From the NCBI GenBank assembly GCA_020050175.1, contig JAGVKY010000045.1, positions 1-8,461 on the forward strand: a stretch of 8,461 bases of DNA. Direction: 5' to 3'. The number at the start of each line of letters is the position of its first letter. Positions within the stretch are counted from its first letter, which is position 1. Under the pieces are notes generated by a model that saw only the letters and a list, made by a program, of their open reading frames with translations, was not told the origin of the DNA and searched no databases. Below are positions 1 through 5,712 of the stretch, piece by piece. Origin of the DNA: Parachlamydiales bacterium (GTDB lineage: Bacteria > Chlamydiota > Chlamydiia > Chlamydiales > JAJFMK01). Made by a program: the position numbers and the translations under genes.

Positions 1-410
1 CGATGGCCAGAAAAGCTGGGTTGCCAGAACCTTTTATCGATGTGATCAAGGAGCATCATGGGACAGGTGTTGTCTGGTTTTTTTACAAAGCTTACTTAGA
101 TAAAATGGGTTTAAAATCAGGTGATGGCGATATCGCTCTTTTCCGTTATGCTGGGCCTAAGCCGCAAAGCAAGGAGGCAGCCATCATCATGCTGGCAGAT
201 GCCTTTGAAGCTGCTTCCCGCTCTTTGGATCATGTCGATGAGGATAGTCTTTCAGAGCTTCTCGATAAGATTGTCCAAACAAAGGTCGAAGATCACCAAC
301 TTGACGAATGTCCATTGACTTACCAAGAGATGGCTATTGTCAAAAAGACTCTTATGCAAACTCTTCTTGCTGCAGCCCATGTTCGAGTCAAATACCCTCC
401 CAAAGAGTAA
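1..410 (+). CDS. 7TM-HD (PgpH/YqfF-type) cyclic-dinucleotide phosphodiesterase, C-terminal end, partial
   Basis: This is the last part of a longer gene whose 5' end lies before the window; the reading frame is open from base 3 and the ATG there is almost certainly internal. The 135 visible residues match the C-terminal half of the cytoplasmic HD domain of 7TM-HD proteins. An HHGT motif (residues 18-21) is followed by FFYKA, then FRYAGPKPQSKEAA and LADAFEAASRS with Asp66. In Listeria PgpH the paired histidines and the later aspartate are metal ligands, so the catalytic end seems intact. Family members are membrane-anchored and hydrolyse cyclic di-AMP. That function is inferred here, because the HD motif itself, the membrane segments and the extracellular domain are outside the window. 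It ends with TAA 60 nt before the next gene, on the same strand. Confidence 0.85.
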   Translation, partial: MARKAGLPEPFIDVIKEHHGTGVVWFFYKAYLDKMGLKSGDGDIALFRYAGPKPQSKEAAIIMLADAFEAASRSLDHVDEDSLSELLDKIVQTKVEDHQLDECPLTYQEMAIVKKTLMQTLLAAAHVRVKYPPKE

Positions 411-470
411 ATTCCTTGATTGGAATCCTCTATTTAGGGTAGGAAAAGAGTTATTCTTTGGAGTTTTGAT

Positions 471-1670
471 ATGAGAACAACTTACTGGATTGCAATTGCA
501 CTATTGGCCGAAGGGGCACTTACAGCCTCGAGTGATGGCTTTGGCGGACACTTTGATATTGGAACAGGCTATCGTCAAGATTCCATCAAAATTATGGGGG
601 AGACTCGCGGGATTAGCAAACACCACGTGACACCTGTAGTTTCTTCAAGTTTTCATCTAAAGAATCTTTCCGTTTATGAGCTTTTAGGCCAATTTGAAAC
701 CGATCATTGTTCTCCACTTTTTTTGAATATCAGCGGTGCTCATGGTTGGATCACGAATGGTAAAGAGGTAGGTTTTGTACCTGCAAAGTCAGGTAAGATT
801 TTTACTAGAGTCCTGGATCTCACGGCAGGAACAACAAGAAGAAGACAGTCTATCCTGTCAGAAGCGACAAATGCTAATCAGGTGAGGGGAGATACAAGCG
901 ATATTGCAGCGAAAATAGGTTATCGACTTTTCTTTGCGGATGACTATTTTTCGATTGCTCCGCTTGTTGGTTTTGGCTATCAGCAGCTCCACACGTTTAT
1001 TAGACACCCTTCGATGGCTTCTATGCTAAAGGATGCCTTTCCGGCAACAAAAATTACACCCGCCTTCACTCGGATTCCACAGCCTGTTCACTTTACAGCA
1101 CATTCAAGAGGTTTTTTAGCAGGTTTAGAAGCCGATTGGGTGGCTAATTCCTGCTGGAGAATCTATGCTGGAGGTTCTTGGAATTGGCACCGGACCAACA
1201 CGAGCACTTTTGTGGAAGAGCAATTCTTTAGGCCAAAAAGAAGAGTTAAATCTAGCGCAACACCAACAAGAGCATTTGCGGAACAGACAACAATTAATAA
1301 AGCACCTGCCACTAATTTAGATCTATCTTTTACATCGACAGATAGATTCCACCCACAAGGAGCAGAAGGGCATCTTGGCGCATTCTATGCTTATAACAAT
1401 TGGGAAATTGGTGTTAGAGGAGAATATGAGTATCTCTATACTCGCCGCGGTACAGGGAATATCAAGTTCTCAGCAGCAGGTTCAGGGCTAGAAATTTCTG
1501 AGACGCCAATAACAAGGACGCCGACTGCTTCTATTGCAGCTTTGAAGGCTCAAGCCCAAGCTCCAAGCCGTGTCATTTCTCGTGTCATTGCTTTCCAGCG
1601 AGAGGAAACAGTTCGGAGATTCCACTGGAATAATTGGTCGGCACAACTTCTTGTTGGATACAATTTCTAA
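471..1670 (+). CDS. Outer membrane beta-barrel protein (chlamydial MOMP/porin-like)
   Basis: A 399-residue protein starting at an ATG with GGAG at 460-463, 7 nt upstream. Residues 1-19 look like a signal peptide (Arg2, hydrophobic core, ending LTA before SS), although Glu14 in the core is unusual. The mature part alternates short amphipathic strands with polar loops: FDIGTGYRQD near residue 28, GYRLFF at 150, APLVGFGYQ at 163, the RGFLAGLEADW region near 203, then GHLGAFYAYNNWEIGVRGEYEY near 300. It ends WSAQLLVGYNF, and a terminal Phe is the usual signal for barrel insertion. Only two cysteines are visible (80 and 218), so it is not a cysteine-rich disulfide-linked MOMP. Environmental chlamydiae carry expanded families of such porin-like proteins. 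Membership of that group is inferred from architecture and context; the substrate is unknown. Its stop lies 1 nt from the stop of the convergent mutase gene. Confidence 0.7.
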   Translation: MRTTYWIAIALLAEGALTASSDGFGGHFDIGTGYRQDSIKIMGETRGISKHHVTPVVSSSFHLKNLSVYELLGQFETDHCSPLFLNISGAHGWITNGKEVGFVPAKSGKIFTRVLDLTAGTTRRRQSILSEATNANQVRGDTSDIAAKIGYRLFFADDYFSIAPLVGFGYQQLHTFIRHPSMASMLKDAFPATKITPAFTRIPQPVHFTAHSRGFLAGLEADWVANSCWRIYAGGSWNWHRTNTSTFVEEQFFRPKRRVKSSATPTRAFAEQTTINKAPATNLDLSFTSTDRFHPQGAEGHLGAFYAYNNWEIGVRGEYEYLYTRRGTGNIKFSAAGSGLEISETPITRTPTASIAALKAQAQAPSRVISRVIAFQREETVRRFHWNNWSAQLLVGYNF

Positions 1671-1671
1671 A

Positions 1672-3342
1672 TTACCGATTGGTAAGAACTTCCATTCCTT
1701 GACTAAGCCTCTTTTCCAAAGAGGTAATGAGGGAGTGGCAGTTCTTATCACCTCTTACTTCACAGTAAATCTTGATTTTTGGTTCTGTGCCCGATGGACG
1801 GATCACAATTTTAGAACCATCTTCTAGTCGATAGAGAAGTGTGTTTGAGAGAGGAAGGGACCCTTGTTTCTTTGAAAAATCTTCAATGGTTTTCACTTCA
1901 ATGCCATCGAACATCGAGGGAGGAAAAGCTCTTAAATCTTCCATCACACACTTCATCTCCTCTCTCCCTTCTTTTGTTTCAGGGTATTGGATAGAATGGA
2001 TTTGTTCTGAAAATTTACCAAATTTTTGATAAATTTCTTCTAAAATACTTAATAGATTTTTTCCTTTAAGTTTTGCACATAAAGCCGCTTCTGCCACTAA
2101 AAGGCTTGCAAAAACACCATCTTTATCGCGGCAAAAGGTGCTATAGAGAGTGCCGTAAGATTCTTCTCCTCCAAAAAGGAAGGTGTGGGAGCCATCTTCC
2201 CATTTGTGAATAAGTTCCCCAATGTATTTAAAGCCCGGTAGGACGTCTATACAGACCACTCCAAAGGCTTCTGAAATTTTTCGCAGAAGCTCGGTGGTCA
2301 CAATGCTTTTAACAGTAGCTCCATTCGACGGGATCTCCTTTTGATGGCTTAAAACATGGTAGAGAAGAAGGGAAGCAATTTGATGGCCATTGAGTAAGAT
2401 CACCTGATCTTCCTGACGAATGGCTACTCTCATCCGATCGGCGTCAGGGTCTGTCGCAATCAGGATATCCCCTTTCGTTTCTAAAAGTTGTTTCACCCCC
2501 ATCTCCAAAGCCTCGGCCTCTTCCGGGTTAGGAAAGGGGACTGTGGGAAAAGAGCCGTCAGGCTGCTCCTGCGCTTTTACAGTTTGGAAATCCAAAAATC
2601 CACATTCCCGCATCAGGTCAGGAACAAAAGCGCTCCCTGTTCCATGAAGACTCGTGTAAACGATTTTTATTTTAGAACCTTGCTTTTGGTTTTTTTCGGG
2701 TTGCAAAAGTTCTCTCGCTAATGTTTTACGATAGGCTTTTTTAAGCGGCTCGCCCACTTTATGGATGAGAGGAGAATAGAAAGAGGCTCTCTTAACTTGA
2801 TCAGGGGAAGCAATCAGATTGGCCTCTCTTTCAATAAGATGATCATGAGGGAAGAGAATTTGCCCTCCATCTTGCCAATAGACTTTATAACCATTGTAGG
2901 TCTTTGGATTATGCGAAGCGGTGATCATGATGGCGGCATGGCACTTCAGCTCTCTGCAGGCAAAAGAGGTAAAAGGAGTTGTAACAACTTCATCAGAGAT
3001 AAAAACCTGAATACCATGTCCTGCCAAAACTTCGGCTGCTTCTTTCCCAAATTCTTTGGAGTGATGTCGGCAATCAAAGCCGATAAAAACTTTGAGTTTT
3101 TCCTCTTCTATAAAATACCTTTTAAGGTAGCGAGCAAGCCCTTCCGTCGTAAAGGAGACGATATATCGGTTCATCCGATTCGTCCCGACTCCCATTAAAC
3201 CACGCAAGCCCCCAGTGCCAAAAGAAAGGCGGGTATAGAAGGCGTTTATCAGCTCATCGGGTTGCTCACTGAGCTTTCTGACCTCTTCTCTTGTGTCTTC
3301 GTCAAAAGGGGGGCAGAGCCAAGATTCCATTATTTCATTCAT
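1672..3342 (-). CDS. Phosphoglucomutase/phosphomannomutase family enzyme (alpha-D-phosphohexomutase)
   Basis: A 556-residue cytoplasmic enzyme with all four hallmark segments of the family. FGTGGLRG lies at 41-48. The phosphoserine loop TASHNP is at 141-146, with Ser143 as the phosphorylated residue. The metal loop DPDAD holds Asp298, Asp300 and Asp302. The sugar-binding loop GGEESYG is at 391-397, and the phosphate-binding RPSGTEPKIK is at 515-524. Size and GGEESYG fit the PgcA/PGM2-like branch, which interconverts glucose-1-phosphate and glucose-6-phosphate, feeding glycogen and sugar nucleotides; mannose-phosphate activity cannot be excluded. The start ATG overlaps the mrp relic (8 nt with the present frame, 4 nt as ATGA with the ancestral frame) and has no clear Shine-Dalgarno, so translation probably relies on coupling. 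The last 23 residues are encoded within the 1680-1750 palindrome. Confidence 0.92.
   Translation of the reverse strand: MNEIMESWLCPPFDEDTREEVRKLSEQPDELINAFYTRLSFGTGGLRGLMGVGTNRMNRYIVSFTTEGLARYLKRYFIEEEKLKVFIGFDCRHHSKEFGKEAAEVLAGHGIQVFISDEVVTTPFTSFACRELKCHAAIMITASHNPKTYNGYKVYWQDGGQILFPHDHLIEREANLIASPDQVKRASFYSPLIHKVGEPLKKAYRKTLARELLQPEKNQKQGSKIKIVYTSLHGTGSAFVPDLMRECGFLDFQTVKAQEQPDGSFPTVPFPNPEEAEALEMGVKQLLETKGDILIATDPDADRMRVAIRQEDQVILLNGHQIASLLLYHVLSHQKEIPSNGATVKSIVTTELLRKISEAFGVVCIDVLPGFKYIGELIHKWEDGSHTFLFGGEESYGTLYSTFCRDKDGVFASLLVAEAALCAKLKGKNLLSILEEIYQKFGKFSEQIHSIQYPETKEGREEMKCVMEDLRAFPPSMFDGIEVKTIEDFSKKQGSLPLSNTLLYRLEDGSKIVIRPSGTEPKIKIYCEVRGDKNCHSLITSLEKRLSQGMEVLTNR
1680..1750 (+). repeat. 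71-nt imperfect palindrome just after the outer membrane gene, inside the mutase 3' end
   Basis: Bases 1680-1690 pair with 1740-1750 (11 pairs). After one mismatch, 1692-1700 pair with 1730-1738 (9 pairs). A few central pairs lead to a perfect 7-bp tip, 1708-1714 with 1718-1724, closing a 3-nt loop. The structure begins 10 nt after the outer membrane gene's stop. On the plus-strand RNA its three non-Watson-Crick pairs in the two outer stems are G-U wobbles; on the minus strand they would be A-C mismatches, so it folds better in the outer membrane gene's transcript. No T-run follows on either strand, so it is not a standard intrinsic terminator. It could be a 3'-end stabiliser or attenuator, or a dispersed palindromic element. 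Confidence 0.6.
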
Positions 3343-3694
3343 AAATGAGCCATAAGGGTGGTAGCGAGTCTTTCATACGACTGGTGGGCACCGTCGCTCC
3401 CTTTGTCATAGGCAGCAGGTCTCCCCTCACCGAAAAGAAAACCGACATGTTTTCGATCAATCCCCAAAGGGCTAAAAGAAGTTTTTCTAAAAGACCGTGA
3501 AGGATAGGCCCTCTCCATAAACCAGGTTGAGAATGGTGTTGAAGACCTAACATCACAGGAATAGAAAGTCCATAGAGGTCGGCGTTAAGAAGTCCCTCTT
3601 TTAGCCCTCTCTGGGCTAAAGAGATCGCTAAATTGACGCTGACAGTCGATTTACCCACTCCTCCCTTGCCCGAGCCGATGAGAATAGATTTCAT
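3335..3694 (-). pseudogene. mrp: Degraded Mrp/ApbC-type P-loop ATPase (Fe-S carrier family), three internal deletions and frame loss
   Basis: The N-terminus is clearly Mrp: a GSGKGGVGKST deviant Walker A at residues 7-17 and LLNADLYGLSIPVMLG at 35-50, where the family norm is roughly LLDADIYGPSIP (Asp to Asn, Pro to Leu). Family members are about 260 residues or more; this frame has 119. Homology then jumps: HHSQP goes straight to LWRGPILHGLLEKL (about 25 residues missing), which goes to GLIENMSVF (about 70 missing, including the DLPPGTGD switch motif). After that the Mrp-like C-terminus (GEGRPAAYDKGS, then YERLATTLMAHL) continues in another frame. Read in that frame the gene ends at 3339 with an ATGA overlap onto the mutase, evidently the original junction. 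Without the switch motif the ATPase should be inactive. Its ATG overlaps the ykgJ-type stop (ATGA). Deletion sizes are estimates from recalled family sequences. Confidence 0.8.
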
Positions 3695-4050
3695 GTGATA
3701 ACCGGTAAGGGTGAGCGAGGATCAATACCCTCACATTCTTTTTTAACATTTTCCCAAGCCTCTTCATTTTTTAGGTGCATGGGCCAAAAAGGATAAGTTT
3801 GACACTGTTTGGGACGGACTTCGTAAATTGTGCATTTCTTTTCTTTAAAAAAGACACAATCGTACCTTGGTAAAAGTTCTTTTAGAGAGATGCGATTTCC
3901 TACAACCCTAAGATATTTTTTTGAAAATTCATCTAGGCTGATGTCCAAAAAAAGGGCCATTGCCTCGATCTCTTCGAGAGAGACAAAAACATAACCTGGG
4001 GATCCGGTGCAGCATTTGCCACATCCTGTGCAACTAAAACACTCTTTCAT
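3691..4050 (-). CDS. YkgJ-type cysteine-cluster protein (putative zinc- or iron-chelating)
   Basis: A 119-residue protein with the signature of the YkgJ/CxxCxxCC family (PF03692). The N-terminal cluster CTGCGKCC supplies Cys7, Cys10, Cys13 and Cys14, with a further Cys4; downstream come Cys65, Cys73, Cys83 and Cys106 in the contexts DCVFF, KKCTIYEVRPKQC and KECEG. Such proteins are thought to bind a metal or Fe-S cluster; their biochemical role is poorly defined. I place the start at the ATG at 4050, which overlaps the micropeptide stop as TGATG, rather than at the TTG one codon earlier; no Shine-Dalgarno is visible, as expected for coupled reinitiation. The 3' end overlaps the mrp relic by 4 nt. 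Sitting next to an Fe-S carrier gene suggests a past shared role in Fe-S metabolism, which is inference. Confidence 0.85.
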   Translation of the reverse strand: MKECFSCTGCGKCCTGSPGYVFVSLEEIEAMALFLDISLDEFSKKYLRVVGNRISLKELLPRYDCVFFKEKKCTIYEVRPKQCQTYPFWPMHLKNEEAWENVKKECEGIDPRSPLPVIT

Positions 4051-4169
4051 CAATCGCGGTCTTTGAGTTTTTGCCGGACCCCGGCGACCACAAAAAGGAC
4101 TAAAAAGATGATGCAGACGACCCCGACCACAGCTGCTTCAGATTGTACGCTTAAGAAAAATGGAGACAT
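4050..4169 (-). CDS. 39-residue single-pass membrane micropeptide, unknown function
   Basis: An ATG at 4169 opens 39 codons ending in TGA at 4052-4050. The peptide begins MSPFFLSVQSEAA, then has an uninterrupted hydrophobic stretch (VVGVVCIIFLVLFVVAG, residues 14-30), then the basic tail VRQKLKDRD. This is a classic one-helix protein, probably with the charged tail in the cytoplasm. The TGA overlaps the YkgJ-type start as TGATG, the same tight packing as every other junction in this operon, and that is the main reason to believe it is a gene. No strong Shine-Dalgarno is visible before its ATG. I do not recognise the family. NSS transporters can have small one-helix partners (MetS-type), but those lie on the same strand and carry a WGG motif that is absent here. 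Confidence 0.55.
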   Translation of the reverse strand: MSPFFLSVQSEAAVVGVVCIIFLVLFVVAGVRQKLKDRD

Positions 4170-4183
4170 ATCAAGGAAGATGT

Positions 4184-4190
4184 TAGAATA
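4184..4190. promoter_or_regulatory. Possible shared -10 region between divergent operon and transporter
   Basis: Only 50 nt (4170-4219) separate the micropeptide ATG from the transporter ATG, so both promoters must fit there or inside the genes. The plus strand has TAGAAT at 4184-4189 (5 of 6 to the -10 consensus), with a weak -35-like TGGAGA at 4161-4166, 17 nt away. The minus strand has TATTCT at 4190-4185 over almost the same bases, with no credible -35. The call rests on short matches only. Confidence 0.2.
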
Positions 4191-4203
4191 AATCCCTTTT
4201 TTT

Positions 4204-4209
4204 AGGAGG
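4204..4209 (+). promoter_or_regulatory. Shine-Dalgarno of the NSS transporter
   Basis: AGGAGG ends 10 nt before the ATG at 4220 and is continued by GAGAG closer to the start. It is the strongest ribosome binding site in the window and supports this ATG, which puts the conserved REHW gate motif at residues 5-8. Confidence 0.75.
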
Positions 4210-4219
4210 AGAGAACCTC

Positions 4220-5632
4220 ATGCAAAAGCAGCGCGAGCACTGGAGTTCCCATTTAGGCTTTATCCTAGTGGCAGCCGGTTCGGCGATCGGACTTGGGATC
4301 CTGTGGAAGTTTCCTTACGTCACGGGAGAAAATGGCGGTGGCCTCTTTTTTTTGGTCTATATCGCCTGCACTCTTTTGATCGGTATTCCTGTCTTTATTG
4401 GTGAACTTGTCATCGGTAGACGGGCACAGCGCGGTGCCGTTGGAGCTTTTGCCCATCTTTCCCATAATAATACTTTTTGGAAATCTGTCGGTTGGCTCGG
4501 GGTTCTCTCCTCGTTTTTCATCATGTCCTATTACAGTGTGCTTGCTGGATGGGGTATGAACTATGTCTTGATGTCGCTCTCCCATTTTTGGAAGGGGAAG
4601 TCCCTTGAGGAGATTCGAGACACTTTCGATGTCCTTGCTTCAGCTGGCGATATCACCCTTTTTTGGCACTTTGCTTTTACAGCCTTAACTGTTGCTGTTG
4701 TTTATCCGGGGATTCGGCATGGGATTGAGTACTGGAGTCGTTTTATGACATCGGGTCTCTTTATTATCTTAGTGGGCTTAACCGCTTACAGTTTGACTCT
4801 ACCTGGGATGGTGGAGGGAGTTAAATTTTTCCTTCAACCTGATTTTTCAAAGCTCACTGCTGCTGGAATCTTGCAAGCCCTCGGCCTCTCCTTCTTTACT
4901 CTAAGTTTAGGACAGGGGATTATGATCACTTACGGCAGTTATATGAGGCCTCATGATGATATCCCAAAAACGGGTTTGATTGTTGGGTCGATGACGATCG
5001 TGATCGCCTTTATGATGGGACTGATGATTTTCCCGATCATTTTCACTTTTAACTTTCCCCCCGCAGCAGGACCGGGGCTTGTCTTTAAAACATTGCCAGT
5101 CCTTTTTAGCCAATTGCCCGGCTCTCTCCTGATTTCAACCGTCTTCTTTATTCTCTTTGTATTCACCGCTTTGACATCAGCTATTGCTCTCGTGGAAGTG
5201 GTCGTTGCAAACTTTATCGACCTCTTCGGCTGGACGCGGAAAAAAGCGGCGCTTATCGTTGGCGCAGCTTGCTTTCTCTTTGGAATTCCTAGTGCCCTTT
5301 CTGTTTCAGGTCCTCTCTTTAGCAAGTGGAATAGTATTTATGGTAAAACTTTTTTTACGACCATTGATGATCTCACAACAGACTGGCTCCTTCCTGTCAC
5401 AGGCTTTTTGACAGCTCTTTACATCGGTTGGTTTCTTGAAAGAGACAAAGCCTTTGAAGAGTATTCAGCCGGTTCTTCGATGAATTATCTCTTCAAGCCA
5501 TGGCTCTTTTTCATGCGCTGGGTTGCCCCAACAGCGGTCTTCCTCATCATCCTCAACAAGTCAGGTGTGATCCAAATCGACCACCTCTTTGACAACTTCA
5601 AGGGGATGTTCGAAACCGAAGGGCAAACCTAG
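4220..5632 (+). CDS. Neurotransmitter:sodium symporter (NSS/SNF) family transporter, 11 TM
   Basis: A 470-residue inner membrane protein with about 11 helices, as in most bacterial NSS proteins. REHW at 5-8 matches the LeuT intracellular gate (R5, W8). TM1 carries GSAIGLGILWKFPY at 20-33, in register with LeuT numbering, followed by ENGGG. Glu62 in TM2 and the TM3 SYYSVLAGW tyrosines are kept. TM6 has FFTLSLGQG at 225-233 with Thr227 (LeuT T254). TM8 has TALTS at 316-320 with Thr319 and Ser320 (LeuT T354, S355, sodium site 2). Asp388 fits the extracellular gate aspartate, paired with Lys30 in place of LeuT Arg30. Oddly, LeuT Asn27 is Ile27, and the TM7 Asn286 position aligns with Thr259, so sodium site 1 looks lost. 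The LeuT E290 position is Ala263. The substrate is probably an amino acid, exact identity unknown. Confidence 0.93.
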   Translation: MQKQREHWSSHLGFILVAAGSAIGLGILWKFPYVTGENGGGLFFLVYIACTLLIGIPVFIGELVIGRRAQRGAVGAFAHLSHNNTFWKSVGWLGVLSSFFIMSYYSVLAGWGMNYVLMSLSHFWKGKSLEEIRDTFDVLASAGDITLFWHFAFTALTVAVVYPGIRHGIEYWSRFMTSGLFIILVGLTAYSLTLPGMVEGVKFFLQPDFSKLTAAGILQALGLSFFTLSLGQGIMITYGSYMRPHDDIPKTGLIVGSMTIVIAFMMGLMIFPIIFTFNFPPAAGPGLVFKTLPVLFSQLPGSLLISTVFFILFVFTALTSAIALVEVVVANFIDLFGWTRKKAALIVGAACFLFGIPSALSVSGPLFSKWNSIYGKTFFTTIDDLTTDWLLPVTGFLTALYIGWFLERDKAFEEYSAGSSMNYLFKPWLFFMRWVAPTAVFLIILNKSGVIQIDHLFDNFKGMFETEGQT

Positions 5633-5642
5633 GCTGCAAATT

Positions 5643-5712
5643 AAACGCAAAGAAACTTCGACATTCAAGAGTGATTGGCTATTCGAATAAGTTTCTTTGC
5701 GTCTTTGCGTTT
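5643..5712. repeat. Unequal-arm inverted repeat between convergent genes, possible bidirectional terminator
   Basis: The left arm, AAACGCAAAGAAACTT (5643-5658), is the reverse complement of the right arm (5689-5712) except that the right arm carries one extra 8-nt unit, giving tandem CTTTGCGT at 5695-5702 and 5703-5710. The core stem is 14 perfect pairs, 5645-5658 with 5689-5702. An alternative 10-bp pairing joins 5643-5652 to 5703-5712. ATTC at 5663-5666 can extend the main stem with GAAT at 5685-5688 across a 4-nt bulge. The right arm ends within the bioF-like TAA stop (5711-5713). It fills the 78-nt gap after the transporter. No T-run follows, so terminator function is uncertain. Confidence 0.7.

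Noticed and set aside
411..426. Small hairpin (ATTCC, 6-nt loop, GGAAT) after the 7TM-HD stop
   Set aside because: Only five pairs, AT-rich, and no T-run follows; this can easily occur by chance and is not enough to call a terminator.
2761..3198. 145-codon plus-strand open frame
   Set aside because: It lies wholly antisense to the well-supported mutase, has no recognisable domain or ribosome binding site, and its composition reflects the opposite strand.
4051..4053. TTG as the start of the YkgJ-type protein
   Set aside because: An ATG follows immediately at 4050 and overlaps the upstream stop as TGATG, the more usual coupled start; the TTG adds just one residue.
4050..4169. Micropeptide as a MetS-type small subunit of the NSS transporter
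   Set aside because: Known MetS-type peptides lie on the same strand as the transporter and carry a WGG-like motif; here the gene is divergent and the motif is missing. Kept only as a hypothesis in the findings.
4951..5325. 124-codon minus-strand open frame inside the transporter
   Set aside because: It is antisense to conserved membrane helices of the NSS gene; the lysine- and isoleucine-rich translation is a shadow of hydrophobic codons.
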